A DNA stretch of 31,241 bases. Source: CAYHPY01 sp964358485. GTDB lineage: Bacteria; Elusimicrobiota; Elusimicrobia; UBA1565; UBA9628. The position numbers and the translations under genes were made by a program. Below the pieces are notes generated by a model, which saw only the letters and a program-made list of their open reading frames with translations, was not told the origin of the DNA and ran no database searches. The stretch lies in NCBI GenBank assembly GCA_964358485.1, contig CAYHPY010000039.1:1-31241 (forward strand), given 5' to 3'. Shown here in pieces: positions 8,603 through 16,723 of the stretch (its first letter is position 1; every line of letters starts with the position of its first letter).

Positions 8603-9213
8603 GCCCACGCCCGGGCGCTGCGCACGCGGATGGCGCGCCCGCCGATCGGGTCATCCACGATGCAGGCCTCCTCGCAGAGCCCGCAGCCCACGCAGAGCCG
8701 TTCGTCGATCTTGGGGGCGTTCCGAAATCCTTGGGTGATGGCCGTGCCCTTGAGGGGACAAATCGTGTGGCAGGCCCCGCAGACCCCGGTCCCGTTATGG
8801 CTGACGCACAGGCGCTTGTCGACCACCGCCGTCCCCATGCGGACCTGGGCCGGGTCTTCGATCCGCGCCAGGGCGCCGCTGGGGCAAGCCTGGCCGCACT
8901 TCAGGCAAAGGTCGCAGGCGGCCTCTTCGCACACCAGATACGGCGTGGCCGCGGCCACGCCGGCCGAGCTCGGGGCCAGGCGGATCGCCCCGGTCTCGCA
9001 AACCTGGGCGCACACCTCGCATCTCAGGCACCGGGCCAGAAAATCGTTTTCCTCCAGAGCCCCCGGCGGACGGATGAGTCCCCGCCGAACGATGTCCGGC
9101 GGGACATGGGCCGGCGCCACGGCGCGGAGCAACCCCAGAATGGACCCGAAACCCGCGGCGGCCGCCGCCGTGCGCGCCAGGAACTGCCTGCGCGTCGAGC
9201 CCCGTTCAGACAT
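8599..9213 (-). CDS. NapG-like Tat-exported ferredoxin (second paralogue)
   Basis: 204 residues. It begins with a Tat signal (TRRQFLARTAAAAAG). Four 4Fe-4S motifs follow: CLRCEVCAQVCETGA, CEEAACDLCLKCGQACP, CVSHNGTGVCGACHTICP and CVGCGLCEEAC. This is the normal NapG layout. NapG proteins sit in the periplasm and relay electrons from NapH to the nitrate reductase pathway. The ATG at 9213 gives the Tat signal and overlaps the previous stop by 8 bases; the longer frame to 9402 is a reading inside the neighbour. It is similar in layout to its immediate neighbour, suggesting a tandem duplication followed by divergence. Which copy talks to NapA directly cannot be told from sequence. Confidence 0.86.
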   Translation of the reverse strand: MSERGSTRRQFLARTAAAAAGFGSILGLLRAVAPAHVPPDIVRRGLIRPPGALEENDFLARCLRCEVCAQVCETGAIRLAPSSAGVAAATPYLVCEEAACDLCLKCGQACPSGALARIEDPAQVRMGTAVVDKRLCVSHNGTGVCGACHTICPLKGTAITQGFRNAPKIDERLCVGCGLCEEACIVDDPIGGRAIRVRSARAWA

Positions 9214-9823
9214 CGGCGCGCACCCAGATGGCCTGAGGATAACGGATGCAGGCCCGCTCGCAGAGCCCGCAACCGACGCAATAGGCGGGATCCAGGACCG
9301 GAGTCTCATGCGGGCCGGTCTTAAGGGCCTTTCCTTTGAACGGGCAGGCCCGGATGCAGACGCCGCAGCAGCGGTGGTTGTAGGAGTAGCACAGATTCTC
9401 ATCGATCTTCGCCTTTCCCATCCGCACCCGCTCGGGCACCTCCGACTTGAGCGTTTTGAGCAGCGCCCCCGTGGGACAGGCCGCGGTGCAGCGCAGATAG
9501 TCCCCGTCGGCCTTCTGGCAAAGATTGCAGGCCTGCTGGCGGGCGAAGATGACCGGAGTGCCGTCCTCGCCGGGCCCCGGGCTCACGGAGAACTTGGCCC
9601 CGTTGGCCTCGGTCAACATCTGAATGGCCTGATTGGGGCAGGCGTCCCCGCACCGTCCGCACCGGATGCAGCGCGACAAAAACTCCTCTTTCTCCAATGC
9701 GCCGGGCGGGCGAATGACGCCGGTCTCGGCGGCGGCGGGGCGCTCAAACGCCGCCCCGACCGCCAAGACCGCGCCCGCCGCGGCGGCGTTTTTGAGAAAA
9801 TCGCGCCGACTGAAGGTGGACAT
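9206..9823 (-). CDS. napG: NapG-like Tat-exported ferredoxin (first paralogue, directly after napA)
   Basis: 205 residues. The Tat signal SRRDFLKNAAAAGA opens the protein, and PPGALEKEEFLSRCIRCGRC matches the start of the NapG core. Four cluster motifs follow: CIRCGRCGDACP, CNLCQKADGDYLRCTAACP, CYSYNHRCCGVCIRACP and CVGCGLCERAC. The ATG at 9823 has AGAAGGA in front and lies nine bases from the napA stop. It is the most ordinary of the three NapG-like proteins here and the closest to napA, so it is the best candidate for the standard NapG role: periplasmic electron relay from a NapH-type quinol oxidase. The gene symbol is given by family and position; the family boundary between NapG and MauM-type ferredoxins is loose. 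Confidence 0.85.
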   Translation of the reverse strand: MSTFSRRDFLKNAAAAGAVLAVGAAFERPAAAETGVIRPPGALEKEEFLSRCIRCGRCGDACPNQAIQMLTEANGAKFSVSPGPGEDGTPVIFARQQACNLCQKADGDYLRCTAACPTGALLKTLKSEVPERVRMGKAKIDENLCYSYNHRCCGVCIRACPFKGKALKTGPHETPVLDPAYCVGCGLCERACIRYPQAIWVRADV

Positions 9824-9832
9824 CGGTTCCTT

Positions 9833-12607
9833 CTAGGCGATCCGCTCCAGCCGCATCGCCAGCTTCTTGTAATCGGCCTGGCCCGACACCGGATCCCAGG
9901 CCCGATGGCTGGTCCCGTTGACCAGCCACCGATTCTTCGCGGGATCGGAGCTGTCGGCCACCGAGAGGTTCCACGGGCTGAACATCAGGCCCGCGGGAAC
10001 CTGGGAGCGCGCCGGCTTGACCGAGGAATCCAAGCCGACCGAGACGCGCGCCTCGTAGGACCCGCGCCGGGTCACGACCCGGACCTTCTCCCCGTCCTCC
10101 AAGCTCCAACGCTTGGCGTCCTCCTCGCTGACCTCGATGTATTGCTCGGGGACCAGCTTGCGGGTGGTCGGCCCCTGGATCGTCTTGGCGGAGTGAAAAT
10201 GCTCGTAGACGATTCCCAGGCTCAGCCAGAAGGGATACTTATTCTCCTTGGCCGCGTCCTCGAGCTTTTTGGCCGGGTCCTCGTAAAATTCGTAATCGGG
10301 GACTTCCGGCGGCAGGGCGTTGTCCCGCGCCGCCGTCAACAGGTCCATGTTGTCGATCATGAAAGGCTGTTTCTCCGCGATCGCCAATATTTCCAGGTTC
10401 GTCAGCCCGGCCCGAATTTTAAGCCCGACCTCCTCCCCGAAAGTCATCAGTTTGCCGGTGATCTCCTTGAGCCGGGTATAGTCCTGCTCGCAGAGCTTGA
10501 ACTTGGCCTTGCCTCCGGGGCGGGCGAAGGCGCCGTAGGGTTGTCCCGCCCAGCCCTCTTGTCCCAGGTAACGCCGCGGCGTTCCTCCCTTTTTGGCGCT
10601 TTCGTAGTTCGGCGCCGGCCATTGCAGGCCGCGCAGGCGGCGCAATTGCTCGTAGAGGCCGATGCCGTCGCGCTTCTCCACCTCCAGCATCCCGGTCAAA
10701 TCCGCGTCGGAGCCTTTGGAGGCCTTGACGATGTCCCGGAATACCTCCTCCGGGTCGTAGAATTTCTGGCCGTAGCGGTTCTTGAGCTTTTTCTTGTACG
10801 GGAAGATTTTATCGGCGTCCAAGCCGAGCTTCTTGGCGATCGCCTTGGACTTGTCGATGGCCAAATCCATGTCGGGCAGGGCCTCCAAGAGGGGCTGTCC
10901 GCGCTCGTTCTTGCCCACCGAGACGCCGTCATTGACGTAAAGACGGCGCTCGCTTTGGATGTAAACGCCGCCGGTCCATTCGCCCCAGGTGATGGCCGGA
11001 AAGATCACGTCCCCGTAGAGGACGTTCGGGGCGTGGCGGTAGATTTCCTGGACCACGATAAACATCTTGGTGAGGGCGGGACGCACCAAGGTATGGAGAT
11101 CGGGCATGTGCACGTGGGTCGTGTACATCCAGAACATGGCCATCAGATCGCCCTTGAGGGCCCGCTCCATCATTCCCATGATGAAGGGATTCTTGTGCTT
11201 GGCGGCGATGTCCAAGCGCCCGTCGGGCAGGCGCCAGCTCTTGTTGATCCAAGCCCGCCAAGGTTCATTATCAAGGCCCTTGTTGAACGGAAGGCGGCTG
11301 GTCAGCCCGCCCATGAGGCGCTCGCTCATGGCGTTGGGCTGGCCGGTTTGGGAATGGGAGCCGCAGCCCGGCCGGCCCAGATTGCCGGTGAGCAGATGCA
11401 GATTGATGATGGAGATGGTGTTGTGCTGGCCGTGCAGCATCTGGTTGTAGCCGATCCCCCAGAACGTGAGCACGCCGCCTTTGCCGCGCTTGCGGCCCTT
11501 GATGGAAGCCTCCGCCCAGAGCTTGGCGATGTTCTCGATCTGCTCCACCGTGACGCGGCCCCGATCGATGGGGCGCAGGCGCTCGATGACCTGCTGGGGG
11601 GAATAGCGGGTCTTGACCCCCTCGACGAACTCCCGCCAGCCTTCGGTGTGCTTGTCGAGCCACTCCGGAGACATCACGGCCTCCGGGTATTTCATGAGGA
11701 TCACGTGGGCGATGGCGTTGAGGTACGAGATGTCTCCGTTGATGGTCTGGAAGTGAAACGAGTTCCGGGGATCGATCTCTTCCAGACCCTGGACCGTCCC
11801 GGTGCGGCGCGGATCGGACACCAAGGTCGCGATGCCCTTTTCGCGCTTGTGGTCGGCCACCCGCCAGAACAGGATGGGGTGAGCCTCGCGGGCGTTGTGC
11901 CCCCAGAAGGAGATGAAGTCCGCCAGCTCGATGTCGTCATAGGAGGTCGGCGGGGTGTCGGAGCCGTAGGAGTGGAAATACCCCGTGGCGGCCGAGGTCA
12001 TGCACATGCGGGCGTTGGCCTCGATGGAGTTGGAGGTCAGGACCCCCTTCATGAGAAGATTCTCAATCCACTGGGCCTCCATGGTCAGCTGGCCCGAGCC
12101 GTTGAGCCCCACGGCGTTGCCGTCCCGGGCCTTGACGATCTCGGCGATCCGAGAGGCGACCAATTCCTCGGCTTCCTCGTAGCTGGCTTCCCGGAACACG
12201 GATTCGTCGAAACGCCCCTTGGTGGCCGAGACATGGCCCCGGAGGGGATCGCTCATGTCCTTTCGGATGAGGACCCTCTCGAGCCGGTCCCGGTAGATGG
12301 GCTCCTGGGCGTTGAGCCCCTTGATGCATTGAACCCCTTTGTTGGTGGGGTGGAGCTTGTCGGGCACCATGCCGACGATGGTGTCGCCCTCGACCTGGAT
12401 CAAGGTCCCGCAGCCGACCCCGCAGTAGGGGCATTGGGCCTGGAGCTCGCGGCGGAATTTCCCGCCCATGACTTTCGCGGCTTCCTGGGCGCCGACCAAT
12501 TCCCCGGACGCGTGGGAGAGGCCCAAAGCCGCCGCGGCGGTCCCGGTCGCCTTCAGAAAGTCCCTCCTGGTCAAATCCGCCTTGCCCTGGTCTTTATCCT
12601 TGTCCAT
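9833..12607 (-). CDS. napA: Periplasmic nitrate reductase catalytic subunit NapA
   Basis: 924 residues. NapA reduces nitrate to nitrite at a bis-MGD molybdenum site. Residues 14-30 form a Tat signal (RRDFLKATGTAAAALG). The 4Fe-4S site is C59, C62, C66 and C94, and the predicted molybdenum ligand is C202 in NARMCMTSA, the arrangement typical of NapA. YDDIELADFISFWGHNAREA also matches the family. The length is well above the roughly 830 residues of enterobacterial NapA and close to the long form I recall from epsilonproteobacteria. GGAGGG stands before the ATG at 12607, which overlaps the end of the Rrf2 gene by 14 bases. No NapB, NapC or NapD gene is nearby. Formate dehydrogenase was considered, but the ARxCMxSA context and the flanking NapG/NapH genes favour NapA. 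Confidence 0.93.
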   Translation of the reverse strand: MDKDKDQGKADLTRRDFLKATGTAAAALGLSHASGELVGAQEAAKVMGGKFRRELQAQCPYCGVGCGTLIQVEGDTIVGMVPDKLHPTNKGVQCIKGLNAQEPIYRDRLERVLIRKDMSDPLRGHVSATKGRFDESVFREASYEEAEELVASRIAEIVKARDGNAVGLNGSGQLTMEAQWIENLLMKGVLTSNSIEANARMCMTSAATGYFHSYGSDTPPTSYDDIELADFISFWGHNAREAHPILFWRVADHKREKGIATLVSDPRRTGTVQGLEEIDPRNSFHFQTINGDISYLNAIAHVILMKYPEAVMSPEWLDKHTEGWREFVEGVKTRYSPQQVIERLRPIDRGRVTVEQIENIAKLWAEASIKGRKRGKGGVLTFWGIGYNQMLHGQHNTISIINLHLLTGNLGRPGCGSHSQTGQPNAMSERLMGGLTSRLPFNKGLDNEPWRAWINKSWRLPDGRLDIAAKHKNPFIMGMMERALKGDLMAMFWMYTTHVHMPDLHTLVRPALTKMFIVVQEIYRHAPNVLYGDVIFPAITWGEWTGGVYIQSERRLYVNDGVSVGKNERGQPLLEALPDMDLAIDKSKAIAKKLGLDADKIFPYKKKLKNRYGQKFYDPEEVFRDIVKASKGSDADLTGMLEVEKRDGIGLYEQLRRLRGLQWPAPNYESAKKGGTPRRYLGQEGWAGQPYGAFARPGGKAKFKLCEQDYTRLKEITGKLMTFGEEVGLKIRAGLTNLEILAIAEKQPFMIDNMDLLTAARDNALPPEVPDYEFYEDPAKKLEDAAKENKYPFWLSLGIVYEHFHSAKTIQGPTTRKLVPEQYIEVSEEDAKRWSLEDGEKVRVVTRRGSYEARVSVGLDSSVKPARSQVPAGLMFSPWNLSVADSSDPAKNRWLVNGTSHRAWDPVSGQADYKKLAMRLERIA

Positions 12608-13049
12608 GAACCCTCCGAAGTTGATTGCCTTGCGCCAATTGCGCGACCGTCATTTTTTGGAGCCGGCGCCACCACGATCGCTCGGCACGCTCCACCTCGC
12701 GGTGCAGGGCGCACGGCGCCGCGCCCCCGCACGCGCGCGCCTCGATCATGCATTGCGGCGGCCGATTTTCCTCCAGGCCCGCGGCCCGCACGACCTCCGC
12801 CAAATAGAGCCGCGCCGCCGGCCTGGCCAACCGATAGCCCCCGCGCGCCCCGCGGCGGCTGGAAAGGACGCCTTTGCGGGCCAGAAGCTGGAGAATCTTG
12901 GCCAGGTAGCTGGAAGAGACGCCAAGCCGCTGCGCGATCTGTTCCACCATGGAATACCCCCGCCCCTCGAATGACGCCAGGCAGGAGACGGCGCTCAGGG
13001 CGTGCCGAGCGCCATGCGGGAGGCTGAGTAATCGCGATTCCAGATTCAT
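12594..13049 (-). CDS. Rrf2-family transcriptional regulator with a predicted Fe-S site
   Basis: 151 residues. A winged helix-turn-helix typical of Rrf2 proteins covers about residues 12-75 (MVEQIAQRLGVSSSYLAKIL, then RGARGGYRLA). A cysteine triad plus His follows near residues 100-117 in the order C-X6-C-X5-C-X2-H. IscR and NsrR use three cysteines spaced X5-X5, so a 2Fe-2S or 4Fe-4S cluster sensing NO, oxygen or Fe-S status is likely; the first gap is one residue longer here. The gene overlaps the start of napA by 14 bases, so regulator and target are made together. Nitrosative-stress or nitrate-respiration control fits the context, but the signal is inferred. ATG 13049 follows an inverted-repeat region that may hold its own operator. 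Confidence 0.9.
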   Translation of the reverse strand: MNLESRLLSLPHGARHALSAVSCLASFEGRGYSMVEQIAQRLGVSSSYLAKILQLLARKGVLSSRRGARGGYRLARPAARLYLAEVVRAAGLEENRPPQCMIEARACGGAAPCALHREVERAERSWWRRLQKMTVAQLAQGNQLRRVHGQG

Positions 13050-13130
13050 GAGTCCGATTTAGGGACGCCTGAACCTGTATATGCAACAAAACGGCCTACA
13101 ACCCAGAGTTTTGAGTTCGGAATCGGACTC
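13050..13130 (-). promoter_or_regulatory. Inverted-repeat control region before the Rrf2-nap genes
   Basis: Between the porin stop and the Rrf2 start, the 10-base sequence GAGTCCGATT (13050-13059) is repeated exactly in inverted form at 13121-13130, with 61 bases between the arms. The far arm is also part of an imperfect 18-base palindrome (13113-13130, GAGT-CG...CG-ACTC). Between the arms, on the minus strand, TATACA could serve as a -10 element, though no good -35 is visible. The arm at 13050 abuts the Rrf2 ATG. Either paired operator sites for autoregulation or an RNA stem hiding the ribosome-binding site would explain it. Confidence 0.5.
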
Positions 13131-14380
13131 TAGAAATTGAAGGTCGCCTGCACGAATCCCCAGTCCCGGTCGGCCCGGCCGGTGGTGGCCTTGACGAAGG
13201 AGCCGGCGAAGAAATGGGAATAGCCCAGCCAAAGGCCCACGGTTTCCCGAAAGGTCCCCCTGAAGGTCAGATCCAGCTCGTTTCCGATGTCCTTGCCGCC
13301 CGCCCCGGTGACCGAGCGCGCGATGCGGGTCCCGGTCGCGTCGTACCAGGAATCGAAGGAGTGGTGAAGCCGGAAATGGTGGAAGTCCAGAAGCGCCCGC
13401 CAGCCCGGGACGACGTCCATGGATCCCGTGGCTTTGTAGTCATGGCCGTTCTTCCAGGAGAAGATGTCCTGGAACCCCTGGTAGAAATGCCCGAACGGAA
13501 ACAGCGGGTCGAAGGTCTGGAGCTTGTTGTCGAAGGGATTGGAATCGCCGCTGGCGAAATCGTACTCCGCCCCGACGCGAGGCTTGAGGGCGTGGTCGAA
13601 GGTGTAGCCCCCGGTGGCGGCCATGGCCCAGGCCCGAACCTGCTGGCCGGCGTTTCGTCCGAATTGCCAATCCCCCTCTCCGGTGTAGTCAAATCCGGCC
13701 GCCGCCCCTTTCATCCTGACGCCGGCGGTGCGGTCGCTCCGGTTTCCCAACGTCCCGTGCTCGCTGGTGAAGGTGTTGTCGTTTTGATCGCGGCCGAGAA
13801 AGAAGAAATCGAACTCGTGCTTGGTCACGGCCGAACAGGAGGAATAGAGCCCCCAAAAATGGCCGCTGCGCCGCCCGGTCCCGCCGTCCTTGATGACAGT
13901 TTCGAAGGCGTCCACGAAGTAATTCTGGCCCCGCCACTTGAGCCGCCCGCCGTCCCAGGCCCGGCCGACATTGCTCCAATCCAGAGGGCTGATCAGCCGC
14001 CCATCGCCGTATTGAAGCTCCATGCGCCCCACCCGCAAATCCAAGGGCTCGCCGAACAGGTCGAGGGCGTCCAAATAGCCCTGGTGAAGATCGACGTTGG
14101 CGGTGTTTGCCGCGACCGAGGCCTCCGTCCCCCAGGTCCGCGAATCCTGGATTTGGAGATAACCCTTGACGCTTTTGCCGGTGTCGACCCCTAGGCCCAG
14201 GCGCGTCCGCAAGAGGGTGGTGTCCAGGCCTCTCTGCCGCCCGGCCGTCGCGTAGCTGTCGATGCCCGTGCTTTCCGCGCGGGCGCGAATTTGCCCGCCA
14301 AAGGAGAGCTTCGGCGCTTCCAAGGCCGACGCCCGCCCGGCGGCGGCGATGACGATGACGGCCAGTAGTCTATGAATCAA
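13130..14380 (-). CDS. Outer-membrane porin, alginate-export (AlgE-like) family
   Basis: 416 residues. A signal peptide (LLAVIVIAAAGRASA) leads into a beta-rich chain with many alternating aromatic strands and a C-terminal ATFNF ending in Phe, typical of outer-membrane barrels. The segment EYDFASGDSNPFDNKLQTFD, followed by PLFPFGHFYQG, is a hallmark of the alginate-export family, which also includes many porins not tied to alginate. The start is TTG at 14380: it follows the tatC stop by one base and has AAAGGAG at good spacing, and it gives a clean signal peptide. A TTG at 14419 is inside tatC and has no such site. Lying between tatC and the nap regulator, it may admit nitrate or release nitrite; this is inference from position. 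Confidence 0.82.
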   Translation of the reverse strand: MIHRLLAVIVIAAAGRASALEAPKLSFGGQIRARAESTGIDSYATAGRQRGLDTTLLRTRLGLGVDTGKSVKGYLQIQDSRTWGTEASVAANTANVDLHQGYLDALDLFGEPLDLRVGRMELQYGDGRLISPLDWSNVGRAWDGGRLKWRGQNYFVDAFETVIKDGGTGRRSGHFWGLYSSCSAVTKHEFDFFFLGRDQNDNTFTSEHGTLGNRSDRTAGVRMKGAAAGFDYTGEGDWQFGRNAGQQVRAWAMAATGGYTFDHALKPRVGAEYDFASGDSNPFDNKLQTFDPLFPFGHFYQGFQDIFSWKNGHDYKATGSMDVVPGWRALLDFHHFRLHHSFDSWYDATGTRIARSVTGAGGKDIGNELDLTFRGTFRETVGLWLGYSHFFAGSFVKATTGRADRDWGFVQATFNF

Positions 14381-14381
14381 T

Positions 14382-15140
14382 TTAATTCTCCTTTTCAAAC
14401 GCCCCCGCTGCTCTCGCAACGATGCTGCCTTCGTTGGAAGGCTCCGGGCGGTAAGACCACCAAACGATCAAAATTGAAACTTCATAAAGAAGGTAGGTCG
14501 GCAGCAAAAGAGCCAGTTGCGAGAAGATATCGGGACCCGGGGTGAGAACTCCGGCCGTGATCGCCAACCCGAGGAGCACGTGCCGCCGGTAGGCCCCCAA
14601 GGAACCCGGGGCGACCGCTCCGATTTTGACCAGAAACAGCACCACCAAGGGCAATTGGAACATGGCGCCGAAGGCCATGGTCAGCCAACCCGCGAAACCG
14701 ACGTACGCGTCGATCGACAGCATCGGGCGTAGGTTCGGCGTCGAAAACGTCAAGAGAAAGCGAGTCGCGGCCGGGATCACCGCCCACCACGCCGTCGCCG
14801 CGCCCGCCATGAAAAGCAGATAGGACGCGGGCAGAACCTGGAGCGTCGTTTTCTTCTCGGCGGGAGTCAGCGCCACGCCCACGAAGCGCCAGATTTCATA
14901 GATCACCAGAGGCACCGCCAAAAACAACCCGACGATGGCGGCGATCTTAAGCCGGACCATAAAGGCCTCGGTCGGGCTGAAAAAAACGAAGCCCCCGGCC
15001 GGCCCCGCCAGCCAGCCGATGATCCGGTCCACGAACCGGTAGGAACCAGCCGCGAGGATGGCGATCACGATCAACACGACGATCAGGCGGCTTCTCAGTT
15101 CGTCGAGATGCTCCAATAGCGGCTTGGGCTCGTCTTTCAT
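14382..15140 (-). CDS. tatC: Sec-independent protein translocase TatC
   Basis: 252 residues with six hydrophobic helices. The N-terminal LLEHLDELRSRL is the conserved TatC opening, and FFSPTEAFMVRLK matches the first periplasmic loop. TatC recognises the twin-arginine signal and works with TatA to move folded proteins over the inner membrane. The Tat clients in this same run are NapA, the NapG-like ferredoxins and ActB. ATG 15140 follows the moaA stop with no gap and has GGGGG in front. A tatA gene lies about 3.7 kb upstream in the same run, separated by the molybdopterin genes; no tatB is seen. Confidence 0.95.
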   Translation of the reverse strand: MKDEPKPLLEHLDELRSRLIVVLIVIAILAAGSYRFVDRIIGWLAGPAGGFVFFSPTEAFMVRLKIAAIVGLFLAVPLVIYEIWRFVGVALTPAEKKTTLQVLPASYLLFMAGAATAWWAVIPAATRFLLTFSTPNLRPMLSIDAYVGFAGWLTMAFGAMFQLPLVVLFLVKIGAVAPGSLGAYRRHVLLGLAITAGVLTPGPDIFSQLALLLPTYLLYEVSILIVWWSYRPEPSNEGSIVARAAGAFEKEN

Positions 15141-16127
15141 TCAACCCCCGATCTGGCACATCACCCGGGCCGCGCCCCCGGGCGCGGCGGCCCGCTCGAC
15201 CATTTGGTGGGCCTCCGGTTTTTTCCGGATCGTTTCCGCGATCAATTCCAGCAGGCGGGCCCGGCCCGCGCTTTCCCGCAAAGGGGTCCTAAGGTCGGCG
15301 CCGTCCTCGCCGTCCAGGCAGGGGACCAAGGTTCCGCCGGCGGTCAAGCGGAGCCGGTTGCAGGCCGAGCAAAAGCCGCAGCTCAGGGGGCTGATGAAGC
15401 CGATGGTTCCCCGGGCCCCGGGCCTGCGGAAATACCGGGCGGGGCCGTGCCCCTCCGGGCCTTGGTCCTGGGATAACGCTTCCAAGGGGCCCGCCCGCTC
15501 CATGATTTCGGCCTGCCCCACCCAACGGCTTCGGTCGAAAAATTCCGCCGCGCCCATCGGCATGAGCTCAATGAAGCGGACATGCAGGGGACTGGCGACC
15601 GTCAACTCCGCGAAGGCCGAAACTTCGTCCTCATTGAAGCCGCGAGCCACCACCACGTTGATTTTGACCGGGGCCAGGCCGCCGCGCAGCGCCGCCTCGA
15701 TGCCCGCCAAGACGGCTTTGAGTTCGCCGAAGCGCGTGATCCGGGAAAACCGCTCCGCGTCCAACGAGTCCAAGCTGACGTTCACCCGCCGCAAGCCGGC
15801 CTTCTTGAGCTCGGCGGCGTGGTCGGCCAAAAGGACCCCGTTGGTGCTCAAGGAGAGCTCCCGGACGCCCGGCACGGCCCCAAGCTCGGCCACCAGGCCC
15901 GGCAGGCCGGGCCGGACCAACGGCTCGCCCCCGGTGATCCGGATCTTGGAAATCCCGGACAGGGCCAGGCAGCGGACCAGCTCCGTGATTTCCGAATCGG
16001 AAAGCATGGACGCCGCCGGCAAAAACGCCGGGGCCCGGACCGGCAGGCAATAGACGCAGCGCAGATTGCACCGGTCGGTGACCGAGAGGCGGAGATAATC
16101 GATGTCCCGGCCGAAGGCGTCCTTCAC
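15141..16127 (-). CDS. moaA: GTP 3',8-cyclase MoaA
   Basis: 328 residues. This radical SAM enzyme starts molybdopterin synthesis by rearranging GTP to 3',8-cyclo-H2GTP. The SAM cluster motif is CNLRCVYC near residues 20-30, ITGGEP follows, and the C-terminal second cluster is CGFCSACNRLRLTAGG with a further Cys 14 residues on. The protein ends in GG, as MoaA proteins do; the C-terminal Gly-Gly tail matters for activity. The start is GTG at 16127, which overlaps the mobA stop as GTGA. The usual partner moaC is absent from the window and must be encoded elsewhere. Confidence 0.96.
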   Translation of the reverse strand: MKDAFGRDIDYLRLSVTDRCNLRCVYCLPVRAPAFLPAASMLSDSEITELVRCLALSGISKIRITGGEPLVRPGLPGLVAELGAVPGVRELSLSTNGVLLADHAAELKKAGLRRVNVSLDSLDAERFSRITRFGELKAVLAGIEAALRGGLAPVKINVVVARGFNEDEVSAFAELTVASPLHVRFIELMPMGAAEFFDRSRWVGQAEIMERAGPLEALSQDQGPEGHGPARYFRRPGARGTIGFISPLSCGFCSACNRLRLTAGGTLVPCLDGEDGADLRTPLRESAGRARLLELIAETIRKKPEAHQMVERAAAPGGAARVMCQIGG

Positions 16128-16723
16128 GGAGCCAACCCCCGGATTCGCTCGAAATCTTCCCGCGTGTCGATGTCCTGGAAGGAGCGCCCCTCCGGGTCCA
16201 CGGCCCGGATTTCCTCCTCCAGAAAAAACCGGGTATTGACCACGTCGAAGAGCCGGCCGATCTCGAGCTGTCCGTCTTCAATGGCGGTCCGGATCACGCC
16301 GGAGCAGATTTTTGAATAAATGCCGCAGAGCGGCTGGCGTTTTCCCTCCCACACCGGGATGACGGCGTCGTAGCCCGAGCGTGCCTCCCACAGCTCCGAA
16401 ATCAAGTTCGGCGCCACCAAGGGCATGTCGCAGGCGCAAACGAAAGCGCGGCGGGTTTCAATGGCCTCCAGCCCGGTTCGAATCCCCCCCAAGGGATGCC
16501 CTTCCAAATAAAGATCCGTTTCCACGCGAACCGACTCCTTCTCCAGGAACATCAGCTCGGTCCGCTCCTTGGCCACGACAAGCACCCGGGGCAGCACCCC
16601 CAGAAGAGACTCGACCACCCCGGACACCAGAGCCGCCCCCCGCCATGGCGCCAAGGCCTTATTGGCCCCGAAGCGCGAGCTCTTTCCCCCCGCCAAAACG
16701 ATTCCGGTCAAATCCGGGATCAT
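16124..16723 (-). CDS. mobA: Molybdenum cofactor guanylyltransferase MobA
   Basis: 199 residues. MobA adds GMP to molybdopterin to form the MGD cofactor that NapA needs. The N-terminal nucleotide-binding motif is GIVLAGGKSSRFGANKALAP; GHPLGGIRTGLEAI and VCACDMPLV are also conserved family segments, the latter carrying the Mg-binding Asp. Length fits the family (about 190-200). The ATG at 16723 overlaps the moeA stop as ATGA, and the gene's own stop overlaps moaA. Presence of mobA in a nap operon is consistent with bis-MGD loading before Tat export. Confidence 0.95.
   Translation of the reverse strand: MIPDLTGIVLAGGKSSRFGANKALAPWRGAALVSGVVESLLGVLPRVLVVAKERTELMFLEKESVRVETDLYLEGHPLGGIRTGLEAIETRRAFVCACDMPLVAPNLISELWEARSGYDAVIPVWEGKRQPLCGIYSKICSGVIRTAIEDGQLEIGRLFDVVNTRFFLEEEIRAVDPEGRSFQDIDTREDFERIRGLAP

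Noticed and set aside
9833..12607. Formate dehydrogenase or another molybdopterin oxidoreductase instead of NapA
   Set aside because: The NARMCMTSA ligand context, Tat signal, cysteine spacing and NapG/NapH neighbours all point to NapA; no selenocysteine or formate-specific partner genes.
8492..13027. A 1511-codon open frame on the plus strand, opposite napA and its neighbours
   Set aside because: It lies antisense to a chain of well-identified genes, has low-complexity Gly/Asp/Arg/Leu composition and no domain. It is an effect of codon bias in GC-rich DNA.
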